From assembly GCA_028284045.1 (NCBI GenBank), contig JANQSN010000044.1:1-45499 (forward strand): DNA of 45,499 nucleotides. Reading direction: 5' to 3'. The stretch is from Alphaproteobacteria bacterium (lineage in GTDB: Bacteria; Pseudomonadota; Alphaproteobacteria; DSM-16000; Inquilinaceae). Made by a program: the position numbers and the translations under genes. Shown here piece by piece: positions 17,549 through 24,792 of the stretch. The notes beneath the pieces were generated by a model, which saw nothing but the letters and a program-made list of their open reading frames with translations, ran no database searches and was not told the DNA's origin. Numbering within the stretch: the stretch's first letter is position 1; every line of letters begins with the position of its first letter.

Positions 17549-19024
17549 ATGTACATCGTTCAGATCGCGTCCGAATGCGCGCCCATCGCCAAGGTCGGCG
17601 GGCTCGCCGATGTCGTCTACGGCCTGTCGCGCGAGTTGGAGATCCGCGGCCACGCCGTGGAGATCATCCTGCCGAAATACGATTGCCTCTGGTACGACCA
17701 GATCTGGGGTCTACAGCCGGTCCACGAGGACCTCTGGGTTCCCTGGTATGGCGGCACGATCCATTGCACGGTCTATTTCGGCTTCGTGCAAGGCCGGAAA
17801 TGCTTCTTCATCGAGCCGCACAGCCAGGATAGCTACTTCGATCGCGGTATCTTCTACGGCCACTATGACGACCCGATCCGCTTCGCCTTCTTCTGCAAGG
17901 CGGCGCTGGAGTTCATGCTGGCCAGCGGCAAGCGCCCGGACATCCTGCATGTGCATGACTGGCAGACCGCGCTGGTGCCGGTCCTGCTGTTCGAGCTCTA
18001 CCAGCAGGTCGGCATGCCCGATCAACGGGTCTGCTACACCATCCACAATTTCCGCCACCAGGGCAGCGCCGGCGAGGATTTGCTGTGGGCGACGGGCCTG
18101 GCCGATCCCGGCCGCTTCTTCGTCCAGGAACGCCTGCAGGACACCTTCAACCTGCACGCCTTGAACCTGATGAAGGGCGGCATCGTCTACGCCAACGCCG
18201 TTACCACCGTGTCGCCGCGCCATGCCTGGGAGGTGCTGAACACTGACCTCGATTGCGGGCTCGGCGGCCCGCTGCACACCCATGAGGCCAAGTTCGAAGG
18301 GATCCTCAACGGTCTGGACTACGAGGCGTGGAACCCGGCGGCCGATGCCTGGCTGCCGCATCACTTCGATGCGGCGACGCCGGCCGGCAAGGACGCCAAC
18401 CGCACCGCGCTGCGCCGCCGCTTCTGGCTGCGCGACCGCGACGTGCCGGTGGTCGCCTATGTCGGCCGGCTGGACAGCCAGAAGGGTGTGCACCTGATCC
18501 GCCACGCGCTGCTGCACAGCTTGGAGCGCGGGGCCCAGTTCGTGCTGCTCGGCTCCAGCCCGGAGGCGCCGATCCAGGCGGACTTCCTCGGGCTCAAGCA
18601 CGCGCTCGACGACAATCCGGACTGCCATATCGAGATCGGCTTCCACGAGGCGCTGGCCCATCTGATCTATGCCGGCGCCGACATCCTGGTGATCCCCAGC
18701 ATGTACGAGCCCTGCGGGCTGACCCAGCTGATCGGCATGCGCTATGGGGCGGTGCCGGTGGCGCGGGCGGTGGGCGGGCTGGTGGACACCGTGTTCGACA
18801 TCGACCACAGCGACCGGCCGGTCGCCGAGCGCAACGGCTTCGTCTTCAACGACGTGGATTTTCCCGCATTGGAAAGCGCGTTGGACCGGGCGATCACCAT
18901 GGCGACGGACAAGCCGAAGGCGTTCGCTAAGCTGCGGGCCGCGGGCATGCGCCAGGATCACTCCTGGAACCATCCCGGCCAGTCCTATCTCGACGTCTAC
19001 GAACGCATCCGCCACCGCGCCTGA
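17549..19024 (+). CDS. glgA: Glycogen/starch synthase, GT5 family (GlgA)
   Basis: The 491-residue glycosyltransferase transfers glucose from ADP-glucose to the non-reducing end of an alpha-1,4-glucan. It has the GT5 N-terminal motif with KVGGLADV (Lys15 binds ADP-glucose), the HDWQTALVP motif near residue 140, GRLDSQKG at the start of the second Rossmann domain, and the PSMYEPCGLTQL catalytic motif. The sequence is more like the cyanobacterial/plant-like GlgA branch than E. coli GlgA, judging by the long CFFIEPHSQDSYFDRG segment; this is an impression, not a computed tree. The ATG at 17549 is used; a TTG at 17537 is in frame. No glgB, glgC or glgP lies nearby, so it is separated from a normal glycogen operon. 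It is convergent with the MarR gene. Confidence 0.93.
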   Translation: MYIVQIASECAPIAKVGGLADVVYGLSRELEIRGHAVEIILPKYDCLWYDQIWGLQPVHEDLWVPWYGGTIHCTVYFGFVQGRKCFFIEPHSQDSYFDRGIFYGHYDDPIRFAFFCKAALEFMLASGKRPDILHVHDWQTALVPVLLFELYQQVGMPDQRVCYTIHNFRHQGSAGEDLLWATGLADPGRFFVQERLQDTFNLHALNLMKGGIVYANAVTTVSPRHAWEVLNTDLDCGLGGPLHTHEAKFEGILNGLDYEAWNPAADAWLPHHFDAATPAGKDANRTALRRRFWLRDRDVPVVAYVGRLDSQKGVHLIRHALLHSLERGAQFVLLGSSPEAPIQADFLGLKHALDDNPDCHIEIGFHEALAHLIYAGADILVIPSMYEPCGLTQLIGMRYGAVPVARAVGGLVDTVFDIDHSDRPVAERNGFVFNDVDFPALESALDRAITMATDKPKAFAKLRAAGMRQDHSWNHPGQSYLDVYERIRHRA

Positions 19025-19062
19025 GCACGCCCGGTCGGCGGCCCCAGGGTCAGCGGCCCCGT

Positions 19063-19545
19063 TCAGCGGCCGATGCGGGCCAGCATGCCGATAAGCTGCT
19101 CGCGTTCCTTGCGGGTCAACGTGCGCAAGACATCCCGGTCGCGCGCCTCGATCTTCGGCGTCAGCTCGTGCAGCAGCGCCGCCCCCTCGCCGCTCAACGC
19201 CAGGGCGTAGGACCGGCGGTCGCGCGGCGAGGCCTGACGCACCACCAGATCGCGGTTCTGCAGCCGGTCGATCACCGCCACCATGGTCGACCGGTCGATG
19301 CCCAGCTCCACGCCCAGATCGGTCTGGTTGATCCCCGGCCGCTCGGCGATCAGCGCCAAGACGCCGAATTGCGTCACCGTCAGCCCGTAGGGCTGGGTCA
19401 CGTCCAACAGCGCATTGGCGATGGCGATCTGGGCCTGGCGCAGCCGAAACCCGGCTAGCCGATCGAGCAGGCCCGCCTGTCCCGACGCCGCACAGGCGGC
19501 TTCCATACGGGTCGGTTCAATGGTCGACAGCGACGATTCAGCCAT
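19063..19545 (-). CDS. MarR-family transcriptional regulator
   Basis: The 160-residue protein has the MarR winged-helix layout: an N-terminal dimerisation helix (LLDRLAGFRLRQAQIAIANA), helix-turn-helix around residues 65-95 (NQTDLGVELGIDRSTMVAVI), and the basic wing RQASPRDRRSYAL, followed by C-terminal dimer helices. Such proteins usually repress genes until they bind a small aromatic ligand. The ATG at 19545 has a GGAGGA ribosome site about nine bases upstream. It is followed by the glgA gene in convergent orientation and preceded by an intergenic region holding a candidate promoter and a GAAT/ATTC palindrome, consistent with autoregulation. No obvious target gene is adjacent. Confidence 0.93.
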   Translation of the reverse strand: MAESSLSTIEPTRMEAACAASGQAGLLDRLAGFRLRQAQIAIANALLDVTQPYGLTVTQFGVLALIAERPGINQTDLGVELGIDRSTMVAVIDRLQNRDLVVRQASPRDRRSYALALSGEGAALLHELTPKIEARDRDVLRTLTRKEREQLIGMLARIGR

Positions 19546-19617
19546 GACCCCGGTCCTCCGCCGGACACTGCCGGCTCCTGGTCCGCCCGGCTAGGCGGGC
19601 GGTGCGACACTGGAGTC

Positions 19618-19647
19618 ATCCTAGACTGACGAATGCTTCTAATTCAA
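19618..19647 (-). promoter_or_regulatory. Candidate marR promoter with overlapping operator-like palindrome
   Basis: On the minus strand TTGAAT (19647-19642) and TAGGAT (19623-19618) are spaced by 18 bases, giving a transcript start about 65 bases before the marR ATG. The -35 box is overlapped by the palindrome GAAT-GCTTCTA-ATTC (19631-19645), a plausible site for autorepression by the MarR protein. This patch is strikingly AT-rich for the window. Confidence 0.45.
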
Positions 19648-19723
19648 ATCATAACCTTCTATGGCTAACCAAAATCTGCACGGCCGCCGGTCCGGATGCC
19701 GGCGGCTTCCGACCACCCTCCCA

Positions 19724-19971
19724 GGTCCAATCGACATTCGTCGCCGCGAACCGTTGAAGCCCTCCCCCTTGATGGGGGAGGGTTGGGTGGGGGTGATGCC
19801 CGTTGCTGGAAGAGCCGGGCGAAGAAACACCCTTTCGATGGCGCCATTGGACGGGACGGCCGTTGCGGCGCGAGATTGTCCCCTCGAAGACGCTAACGCC
19901 GCGCGGCGATATCACCCCCACCCTAACCCTCCCCCATCGAGGGGGAGGGAATCCTGAATGTCGATTGAACC
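19724..19971. repeat. MITE/REP-like inverted-repeat element
   Basis: Terminal inverted repeats of 16 bases with one mismatch lie at 19724-19739 and 19956-19971. Inside are two larger inverted blocks, 19760-19797 and 19911-19949, each carrying its own G-run hairpin (CCTCCCCC...GGGGGAGG) followed by a TGGGTGGGGGTGAT/ATCACCCCCACCC half. About 110 bases without coding potential separate them. The G-run module matches, from memory, a family of interspersed repeats seen in many alphaproteobacteria, often misannotated as short peptides ending HPHPNPPPSRGR. The right terminus exactly abuts the stop codon of the TRAP gene (19971). A pair of opposed REPs bounded by terminal repeats suggests a non-autonomous mobile element or BIME. 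Confidence 0.7.
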
Positions 19972-21011
19972 TACGGCGCGCTGTACGTCTCGATCAACCG
20001 GCGCGCCTGGTCGAGCAGATCGACGCCGTCATGGCCGGCGGCGGACATCTCCGTGATCCAGTCGACGATCACCACCTCCGCGGCGGCCCGCCAGTCGCCG
20101 ACGGCATCGCCCTCCACGCGTACGATGGTATTGCCGGCCTCGCGGGCCGCGTCCCGGCCCGGCTCTTCCGCCTCGTCCCAGAGCTGCCCGGCCGTCGCCG
20201 CCAGGGACGGGCCGCTCTCGTCCCGCAGCACCGCCTGCAGGTCGGCCGGCAGCCCGTCGAACCGATCGCGATTCATCGCCAACAGGAAGACGGCGGTGTA
20301 GAGGCCGCGGCTGTCCATCACCTCGGTATGGGTGTCGGCCAATTCATGCACACGCAGCGCTCGCGCGACCTCCCAGGGCAGCAGCGCCGCGTCGATCACC
20401 CCGCGCGACAGGGCCTGCGGCACCTCCGGCACCGGCATGCCCACCGGCTCCGCGCCCAGCGCAGCCAGCGTCTGGTTGGTGATGCGCGATGGCGCGCGGA
20501 CGGTCAGGCCCGCCAGATCGGCCAGGCTCTCCACCGCCCGGCCGCGGATGTGGAAGGTGCCTGGCGCATGGACATGCACCAGCAACACCTGCACCTCGGT
20601 GAAGACCTTGTCGGCATGCGCCTCGTAGTAGGCCTGTGCGGCCTGGCTGGTCGCTGCCGCGGTGCCGGCGACGAAGGGCAGCTCGAACACCTCGATCACC
20701 GGAAACCGGCCGGGCGTATAGCCGGGCAAGGTCCAGACGATATCGGCCACGCCCTCGCGCGCCTGGTCGTAGAGGCCGGGCGGGCTGCCGCCAAGCTGCA
20801 TGGCCGGGAAGATCTCGACCGTCAGCCGGCCATCGCTGGCCGCCGCCACGCGCTCCGCCCAAGGCACCAGAAAATCCGCGTGCGTGATCGACGTCGTGGG
20901 CAGGAAATGGTGCAGCGTCAGCGACACCGGCTCATCGGCCTGCGCAGAGCCGGCGACCGCCAGACCCAGAAGGGTCGCGCACGCAACCCGACGACAAAGA
21001 CGCCTCACCAT
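19971..21011 (-). CDS. TRAP transporter solute-binding protein (DctP family)
   Basis: The 346-residue protein has a signal peptide (cleavage after SAQA, residue 25) and the DctP fold: an early strand LTLHHFLPTTS, a VEIFPAMQLGG segment, a MPVPEVPQALSRGVIDA segment around residue 200, and a conserved Arg (VRAPSR) at about residue 170 that in the family binds the ligand carboxylate. It captures an organic acid in the periplasm for a DctQM membrane pair. No dctQ or dctM gene is present in the window, so it is an orphan. A GGGGAGAGGA ribosome site precedes the ATG. A perfect 12-base palindrome in the leader (21039-21050) suggests regulation. The ligand is unknown. Confidence 0.92.
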   Translation of the reverse strand: MVRRLCRRVACATLLGLAVAGSAQADEPVSLTLHHFLPTTSITHADFLVPWAERVAAASDGRLTVEIFPAMQLGGSPPGLYDQAREGVADIVWTLPGYTPGRFPVIEVFELPFVAGTAAATSQAAQAYYEAHADKVFTEVQVLLVHVHAPGTFHIRGRAVESLADLAGLTVRAPSRITNQTLAALGAEPVGMPVPEVPQALSRGVIDAALLPWEVARALRVHELADTHTEVMDSRGLYTAVFLLAMNRDRFDGLPADLQAVLRDESGPSLAATAGQLWDEAEEPGRDAAREAGNTIVRVEGDAVGDWRAAAEVVIVDWITEMSAAGHDGVDLLDQARRLIETYSAP

Positions 21012-21038
21012 GGATGTCCTCTCCCCTCATCCCGGCTG

Positions 21039-21050
21039 AACACCGGTGTT
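21039..21050. promoter_or_regulatory. Perfect 12-base palindrome, candidate operator
   Basis: AACACCGGTGTT is a perfect palindrome 27 bases upstream of the TRAP protein ATG. Its CG-centred symmetry is like operators of LacI-type repressors. A second inverted repeat, CAAGC-GCGAT-GCTTG, is at 21101-21115. Neither has a regulator gene beside it; the MarR gene on the far side is the nearest candidate. Confidence 0.35.
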
Positions 21051-21177
21051 TGGCCCTCAAGCGACGGCGCCGCGTCGCCGGCGGCCGGACCGCCCGACGA
21101 CAAGCGCGATGCTTGATAGCATTGGGAGGCGTCGGCCGCGACCCGGGGCCGCAACCCGGGGCCGCGTCCGGAGAGGA

Positions 21178-23391
21178 TCAGTTCGTCTGCACCAACCAGC
21201 AGTCGCCGCCGCCCTGGTGGATGGCCTGGCACAGGACCTCCGCGTCGGCGCGCGCCGGCACCGCCACCTGGAGGCGATGCCAAACGCCGTGATTGCCGAG
21301 ATCGACCCGGGTCACCAACGGATCCCGCCCGGCCAGCGCCGGATGGCGCAGCGTCAAGCGACCCCATGTCGCCAGCGCGGCGGCGTGATCGCGATGGGCC
21401 GCAAGCTGCACCAACTCGCCGGCACCGCCGTCCGTCGGCAGGGCGGCGCCATCGGCATCCAGCATCTCGACACCCGAGAGGTCGACATCGGCGATCTCCG
21501 AACCGTCCAACCCGTCGATCTCCACCATCGGCGCCGCGGCGACCGCGATCGGCATGTCGACCCAGCCGTCGCCCGCGTCGCCCTCACCCTCCAACGCCGC
21601 CGCCGGCGCCGCGTCGGCCGGCGGCCGCAGGATCGGGCGGGCCGGCTGGATGGCCAAGCCCGCCAAGTCCGCGGAGTCCGGCGGATCGGCCGCCGGGGCC
21701 GCCGCACCCTCGCCGCGCCCCGGGCCGGAGGCCGACAGCAGCAGGTCGTCCACCGACTCTACATCCGCCCGCAGCACCGGGCGCTCCCAGGCCAGGCCGC
21801 GGTCATCGAGGCGGCTGGGCACCACCGTGCCGACGCTGATGGCGGTGTCGCGGTCGAGGGTCGGCCGGTCCGGTTCGGCCCGCCGGGGTTCGTCCACTCG
21901 ATCGCTTGCCGCGACGGGAGCGGGGGCCGCGGGATCGCCGCCGGCCTGCGGCTCGACCAGGTCCAGCGCGAGATCGGGCATCTCGACGGTCTCGCCAGCA
22001 GCGCCAACCTCGACCTCTGCGCCGGTCTCGCCGTCACCGGCCGCGGCGGCCGGCGCCAACGGACCCTCCAGCGACAATGCCAGCTCCGCCGGTGCCTCCC
22101 CGGCCAACGGCACCGGTGCTGCGTCCACCGGCAGACCGATGGGACGATCCAGGTCGGGCGGCGCCAATTGCGCGGGCATCGTGCTCGCCAGCGCCGGCGC
22201 ATCGGACAGGCCGCGCGGCAGGCGGCAGATCCCGCCATCGCGCCGCACCGTCCCACAGAGCACAGCGGCATGCTGCCGGTCGGCCGGCTGCAGCCGAATG
22301 CGCCAGACCGGATCGCCGCCGATCCGCTCGCCGCGCCCGATATCGGGCACCATCCGCGCCACCTCCGCCCCATGGCGCAGCCGCAACCGGCGCCACTCCG
22401 CCCGCGCGCTGGCCTCGCTGGGCATGGCGGCAAGCTGCACGGTCAACTCCCCTTCCGCCGCCAGCCAGGCGCGCGGCGGTGCCACCGGCAACGGCACCAC
22501 CCGCGGGTCGCGGAGGTCGCGCCGGGCGATCGGCTGATCGCGCGTGCCGGCCGCGGGCGCGGGGAAGGACAAAGATTCCGGTGGCGGTGCGGCCGCCGCC
22601 GCGACCGCGCCGCGATCCACCAGACCGCGCAGATCGGCGGAGGACGGCGCCTCGGCCGGGACCTCGGCCGGGGCCGTGCCGGTGGCCGGTGGCGCCCCCA
22701 GCCCTTCGATCGCCAACAGGGTCTGCGGCCGATCGAGCACACTCTCCGTCATCCCGAGGGGCCGGTCTTCCGGGCGGGTGTCCGGCGCGGAATAGGTGGG
22801 CGCTTCGGCGGCCGGCGGCGGGGCGCTGGCCGTCTCCTCCACGGTGCCCAGCGCATCGCGCTCGCCGCCCAGACCGACGGTCAGCCGGTCGCCTTCCTCG
22901 GCGGGCGGGACGTCGGCGAGCCGGGCGCGCTCGGCCTCGCCGTCGGCATCCTCCTCGATCACCGGCTGGGTCAGGCTCTCCGGCAGGAAGCCGGCGAGAC
23001 GATGGCCGTCATGGCCGAGCCGCTCGAAGAAGCAATTGACGTTGGTCCCCACCCGGCCGGCGAACCGCGTGCCGTCCTCGGTCACGTAGTGCCAGTCCTG
23101 GATGTTGTCGCGCACCTCCAGCACCCGGTAGAGGGGGGCGAGCGACAGAACCTCCTCCGCGCCCTGATAGCAGTGGACGGCCCAGGCCTCCCGGGGATCG
23201 CGCGGGGCATCGCTGCTGCGCGCGGGCGGCGGCGCGCTTGCCGGCGGCATCTCGTCGAGCGGCTGGACCTCGACATCGGGCACCGGGACGGCCGGCACCG
23301 CCGGTCCTTCCTGGGCGCGTGCCGGCGCGGCCCCGGCTGCCCAGAGCAGCCCGACGGCAACCGCAATCCCAAGCCGGCCGATCGCCCGCAT
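21178..23391 (-). CDS. Large exported double-SPOR-domain protein
   Basis: The product has 738 residues from the ATG at 23391, behind a GGGGGGAGC ribosome site. It begins with a signal peptide (MRAIGRLGIAVAVGLLWAAG; cleavage after ARA, near residue 26). A small domain with two cysteines follows at about 55-115 (WAVHCYQG ... NVNCFFER). Long Pro/Ala/Asp-rich, acidic linkers then separate two SPOR-like domains, at about residues 313-395 (LTVQLAAMPSEASARAEW) and 657-738 (LVQLAAHRDHAAALATW). Each SPOR ends with a Cys pair (VLCGTVRRDGGICRL and VLCQAIHQGGGDCWLV), possibly a disulfide. SPOR domains bind denuded peptidoglycan at division sites. A periplasmic, cell-wall-binding role is inferred. The gene is downstream of the coiled-coil gene, with a gap of 237 bases. 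Confidence 0.82.
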   Translation of the reverse strand: MRAIGRLGIAVAVGLLWAAGAAPARAQEGPAVPAVPVPDVEVQPLDEMPPASAPPPARSSDAPRDPREAWAVHCYQGAEEVLSLAPLYRVLEVRDNIQDWHYVTEDGTRFAGRVGTNVNCFFERLGHDGHRLAGFLPESLTQPVIEEDADGEAERARLADVPPAEEGDRLTVGLGGERDALGTVEETASAPPPAAEAPTYSAPDTRPEDRPLGMTESVLDRPQTLLAIEGLGAPPATGTAPAEVPAEAPSSADLRGLVDRGAVAAAAAPPPESLSFPAPAAGTRDQPIARRDLRDPRVVPLPVAPPRAWLAAEGELTVQLAAMPSEASARAEWRRLRLRHGAEVARMVPDIGRGERIGGDPVWRIRLQPADRQHAAVLCGTVRRDGGICRLPRGLSDAPALASTMPAQLAPPDLDRPIGLPVDAAPVPLAGEAPAELALSLEGPLAPAAAAGDGETGAEVEVGAAGETVEMPDLALDLVEPQAGGDPAAPAPVAASDRVDEPRRAEPDRPTLDRDTAISVGTVVPSRLDDRGLAWERPVLRADVESVDDLLLSASGPGRGEGAAAPAADPPDSADLAGLAIQPARPILRPPADAAPAAALEGEGDAGDGWVDMPIAVAAAPMVEIDGLDGSEIADVDLSGVEMLDADGAALPTDGGAGELVQLAAHRDHAAALATWGRLTLRHPALAGRDPLVTRVDLGNHGVWHRLQVAVPARADAEVLCQAIHQGGGDCWLVQTN

Positions 23392-23628
23392 CGCTCCCCC
23401 CGATCGACGATCCCCTCCGTGCGCCGCCGGCGTCAGAGGAAATCCCCTCCCAACAAGTGGCCGTCCGAGATCGGGTCCGAGAAACTCTTCGCCGTGCAAC
23501 ACCGGCCCGCCCCCGACACTCTCAGGCGGAGACTAGCGCCACGAGTGGACCAAAGCCAGCGCGCCTTCCATCGGTTGCCCCTTCGCGCGAAGTCTTTGCA
23601 CACGCCGGGGCGACATTAACCAATATTC

Positions 23629-24249
23629 TCAGCCCTTGCTGAATATCGCCTTAATGTCGAGAACCTGGGCGCTGCCGTCGGCCGTCTCGTCGGTCGTGGT
23701 CTCCGGGCCGACGACCGGCGCAATACTGCGGGCCGGGCGGCGGGGCGGCGGGGCCACGTCGCCGACCGGCGGCGGATCGACCTCCACCGCTGGCGGTGGC
23801 CCGGCGGGCGGCGGCGCGTCGGCACCAGCCGGCACGGCATCGCCGTCGATGTCCAGGCCATCGAGCATGGCATGGGCGTGATACTCGCCCGCCAGGCTCT
23901 GATTGCTGAAGCTGGCGATCTCGTTGGTCACGTTGACCATCCGATAGAAGATGTCGTCGGCGGCATCCATGCCGGATTCCACCGCGCCGACGATACGGCG
24001 CAGCTTGCCCACCAGCTCCCGGTTCATCTTCTCCAGGCGCCGGATATGGTCCTGGGCATGCAGCATGTCGTTGCGCTGCTGGATGAACCGTTCTTCGATC
24101 TTGGTCAGCAGCTCCAGGCTTTCCTGCTGGCGCATCAGCCGATGGCTGCGCACCGCATTCAGCCGGTTTTCCGCCATGCCCAGACGACGGTTGAGGTCGT
24201 CGAGATCCTCCGTCTGGAGGATGAGATCGTCAGGTGTGTTGTCAGTCAT
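23629..24249 (-). CDS. Coiled-coil cytoplasmic protein of unknown function
   Basis: The 206-residue protein has no signal peptide. Residues 10-95 are strongly coiled-coil (LDDLNRRLGMAENRLNAV, QQESLELLTKIEERFIQQRN, HIRRLEKMNRELVGKLRRIV). A short ordered part follows (DAADDIFYRMVNVTNEIASF), then a Pro/Ala-rich disordered linker (residues 140-170) and a short terminal motif VLDIKAIFSKG that may bind a partner. Its ATG lies inside the last codons of the small membrane-protein gene (8-base overlap), so the two are co-translated. The pair may form a complex, with the helix bundle recruited to the membrane. I recognise no family. Confidence 0.78.
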   Translation of the reverse strand: MTDNTPDDLILQTEDLDDLNRRLGMAENRLNAVRSHRLMRQQESLELLTKIEERFIQQRNDMLHAQDHIRRLEKMNRELVGKLRRIVGAVESGMDAADDIFYRMVNVTNEIASFSNQSLAGEYHAHAMLDGLDIDGDAVPAGADAPPPAGPPPAVEVDPPPVGDVAPPPRRPARSIAPVVGPETTTDETADGSAQVLDIKAIFSKG

Positions 24250-24658
24250 TGACGTGCGACTTCGTGATCTGCCAGAGGAGCACGGGCAGGATCACGATCG
24301 CCAGCGGCACCAGGACGAAGCCCATGGAATGCCATGCTTCGGCATCGGACAGGGTGCGCCACCAGTCCACAAGACCGACGATCCAGCCCCAGACATTCCA
24401 GCTGAAATTCGTCATGCCGTCGAAGGCCGAGGCGAGCCCGGTGTCCTCGAAGACCAGCGCCACTATAGCGGATCGCACGTCGAATGCTAATCCCGGATCG
24501 GCAAGGGCCAGGCCGATCACGGCTGCCAGGGCAACGCCCAGCGCCACCAGGACCGGCCGGCGCCAATGACGGCCGGTGAGGTCGGCCACCGCCATGCCGG
24601 CGGCGACGGCGGCCAGGACCACGCCCGCCAGCCCCAATACCGCCAGCCATCCCGACAT
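24242..24658 (-). CDS. Small integral membrane protein
   Basis: The 138-residue product has three predicted membrane segments: LAVLGLAGVVLAAVAAGMAV (residues 5-24), PVLVALGVALAAVIGLALA (35-53) and MGFVLVPLAIVILPVLLW (about 112-129). The loop between the second and third is amphipathic and Trp-rich (FSWNVWGWIVGLVDWW). It ends with a short charged tail, TKSHVND. No family is recognised. It is the first gene of a unit with the coiled-coil protein (8-base overlap) and perhaps the SPOR protein further downstream. The ribosome site is weak (GGGCGG). Confidence 0.75.
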   Translation of the reverse strand: MSGWLAVLGLAGVVLAAVAAGMAVADLTGRHWRRPVLVALGVALAAVIGLALADPGLAFDVRSAIVALVFEDTGLASAFDGMTNFSWNVWGWIVGLVDWWRTLSDAEAWHSMGFVLVPLAIVILPVLLWQITKSHVND

Positions 24659-24792
24659 GGTGCCGCCCGGCCCCTTCGCCCCACCGCCTGTCCGTCAAAG
24701 CGCACGAGGGATCGAGACCACGGGCGCGCCGCCAGCCTCACTGTCGCGCCGGCCCGCGCCGACGGCAAGGCCGCAGGCGCCGGACCGAGCGG

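Noticed and set aside
19803..19957. A short plus-strand peptide ending HPHPNPPPSRGRES
   Set aside because: The peptide comes from the G-run inverted repeat; such frames are common artefacts of these repeats.
21046..23619. A very long open frame (857 codons) on the plus strand opposite the SPOR-protein gene
   Set aside because: It is an antisense shadow created by GC-rich codons. The translation is Arg/Gly/His-rich with no recognisable domain, whereas the minus strand has a signal peptide and SPOR motifs.
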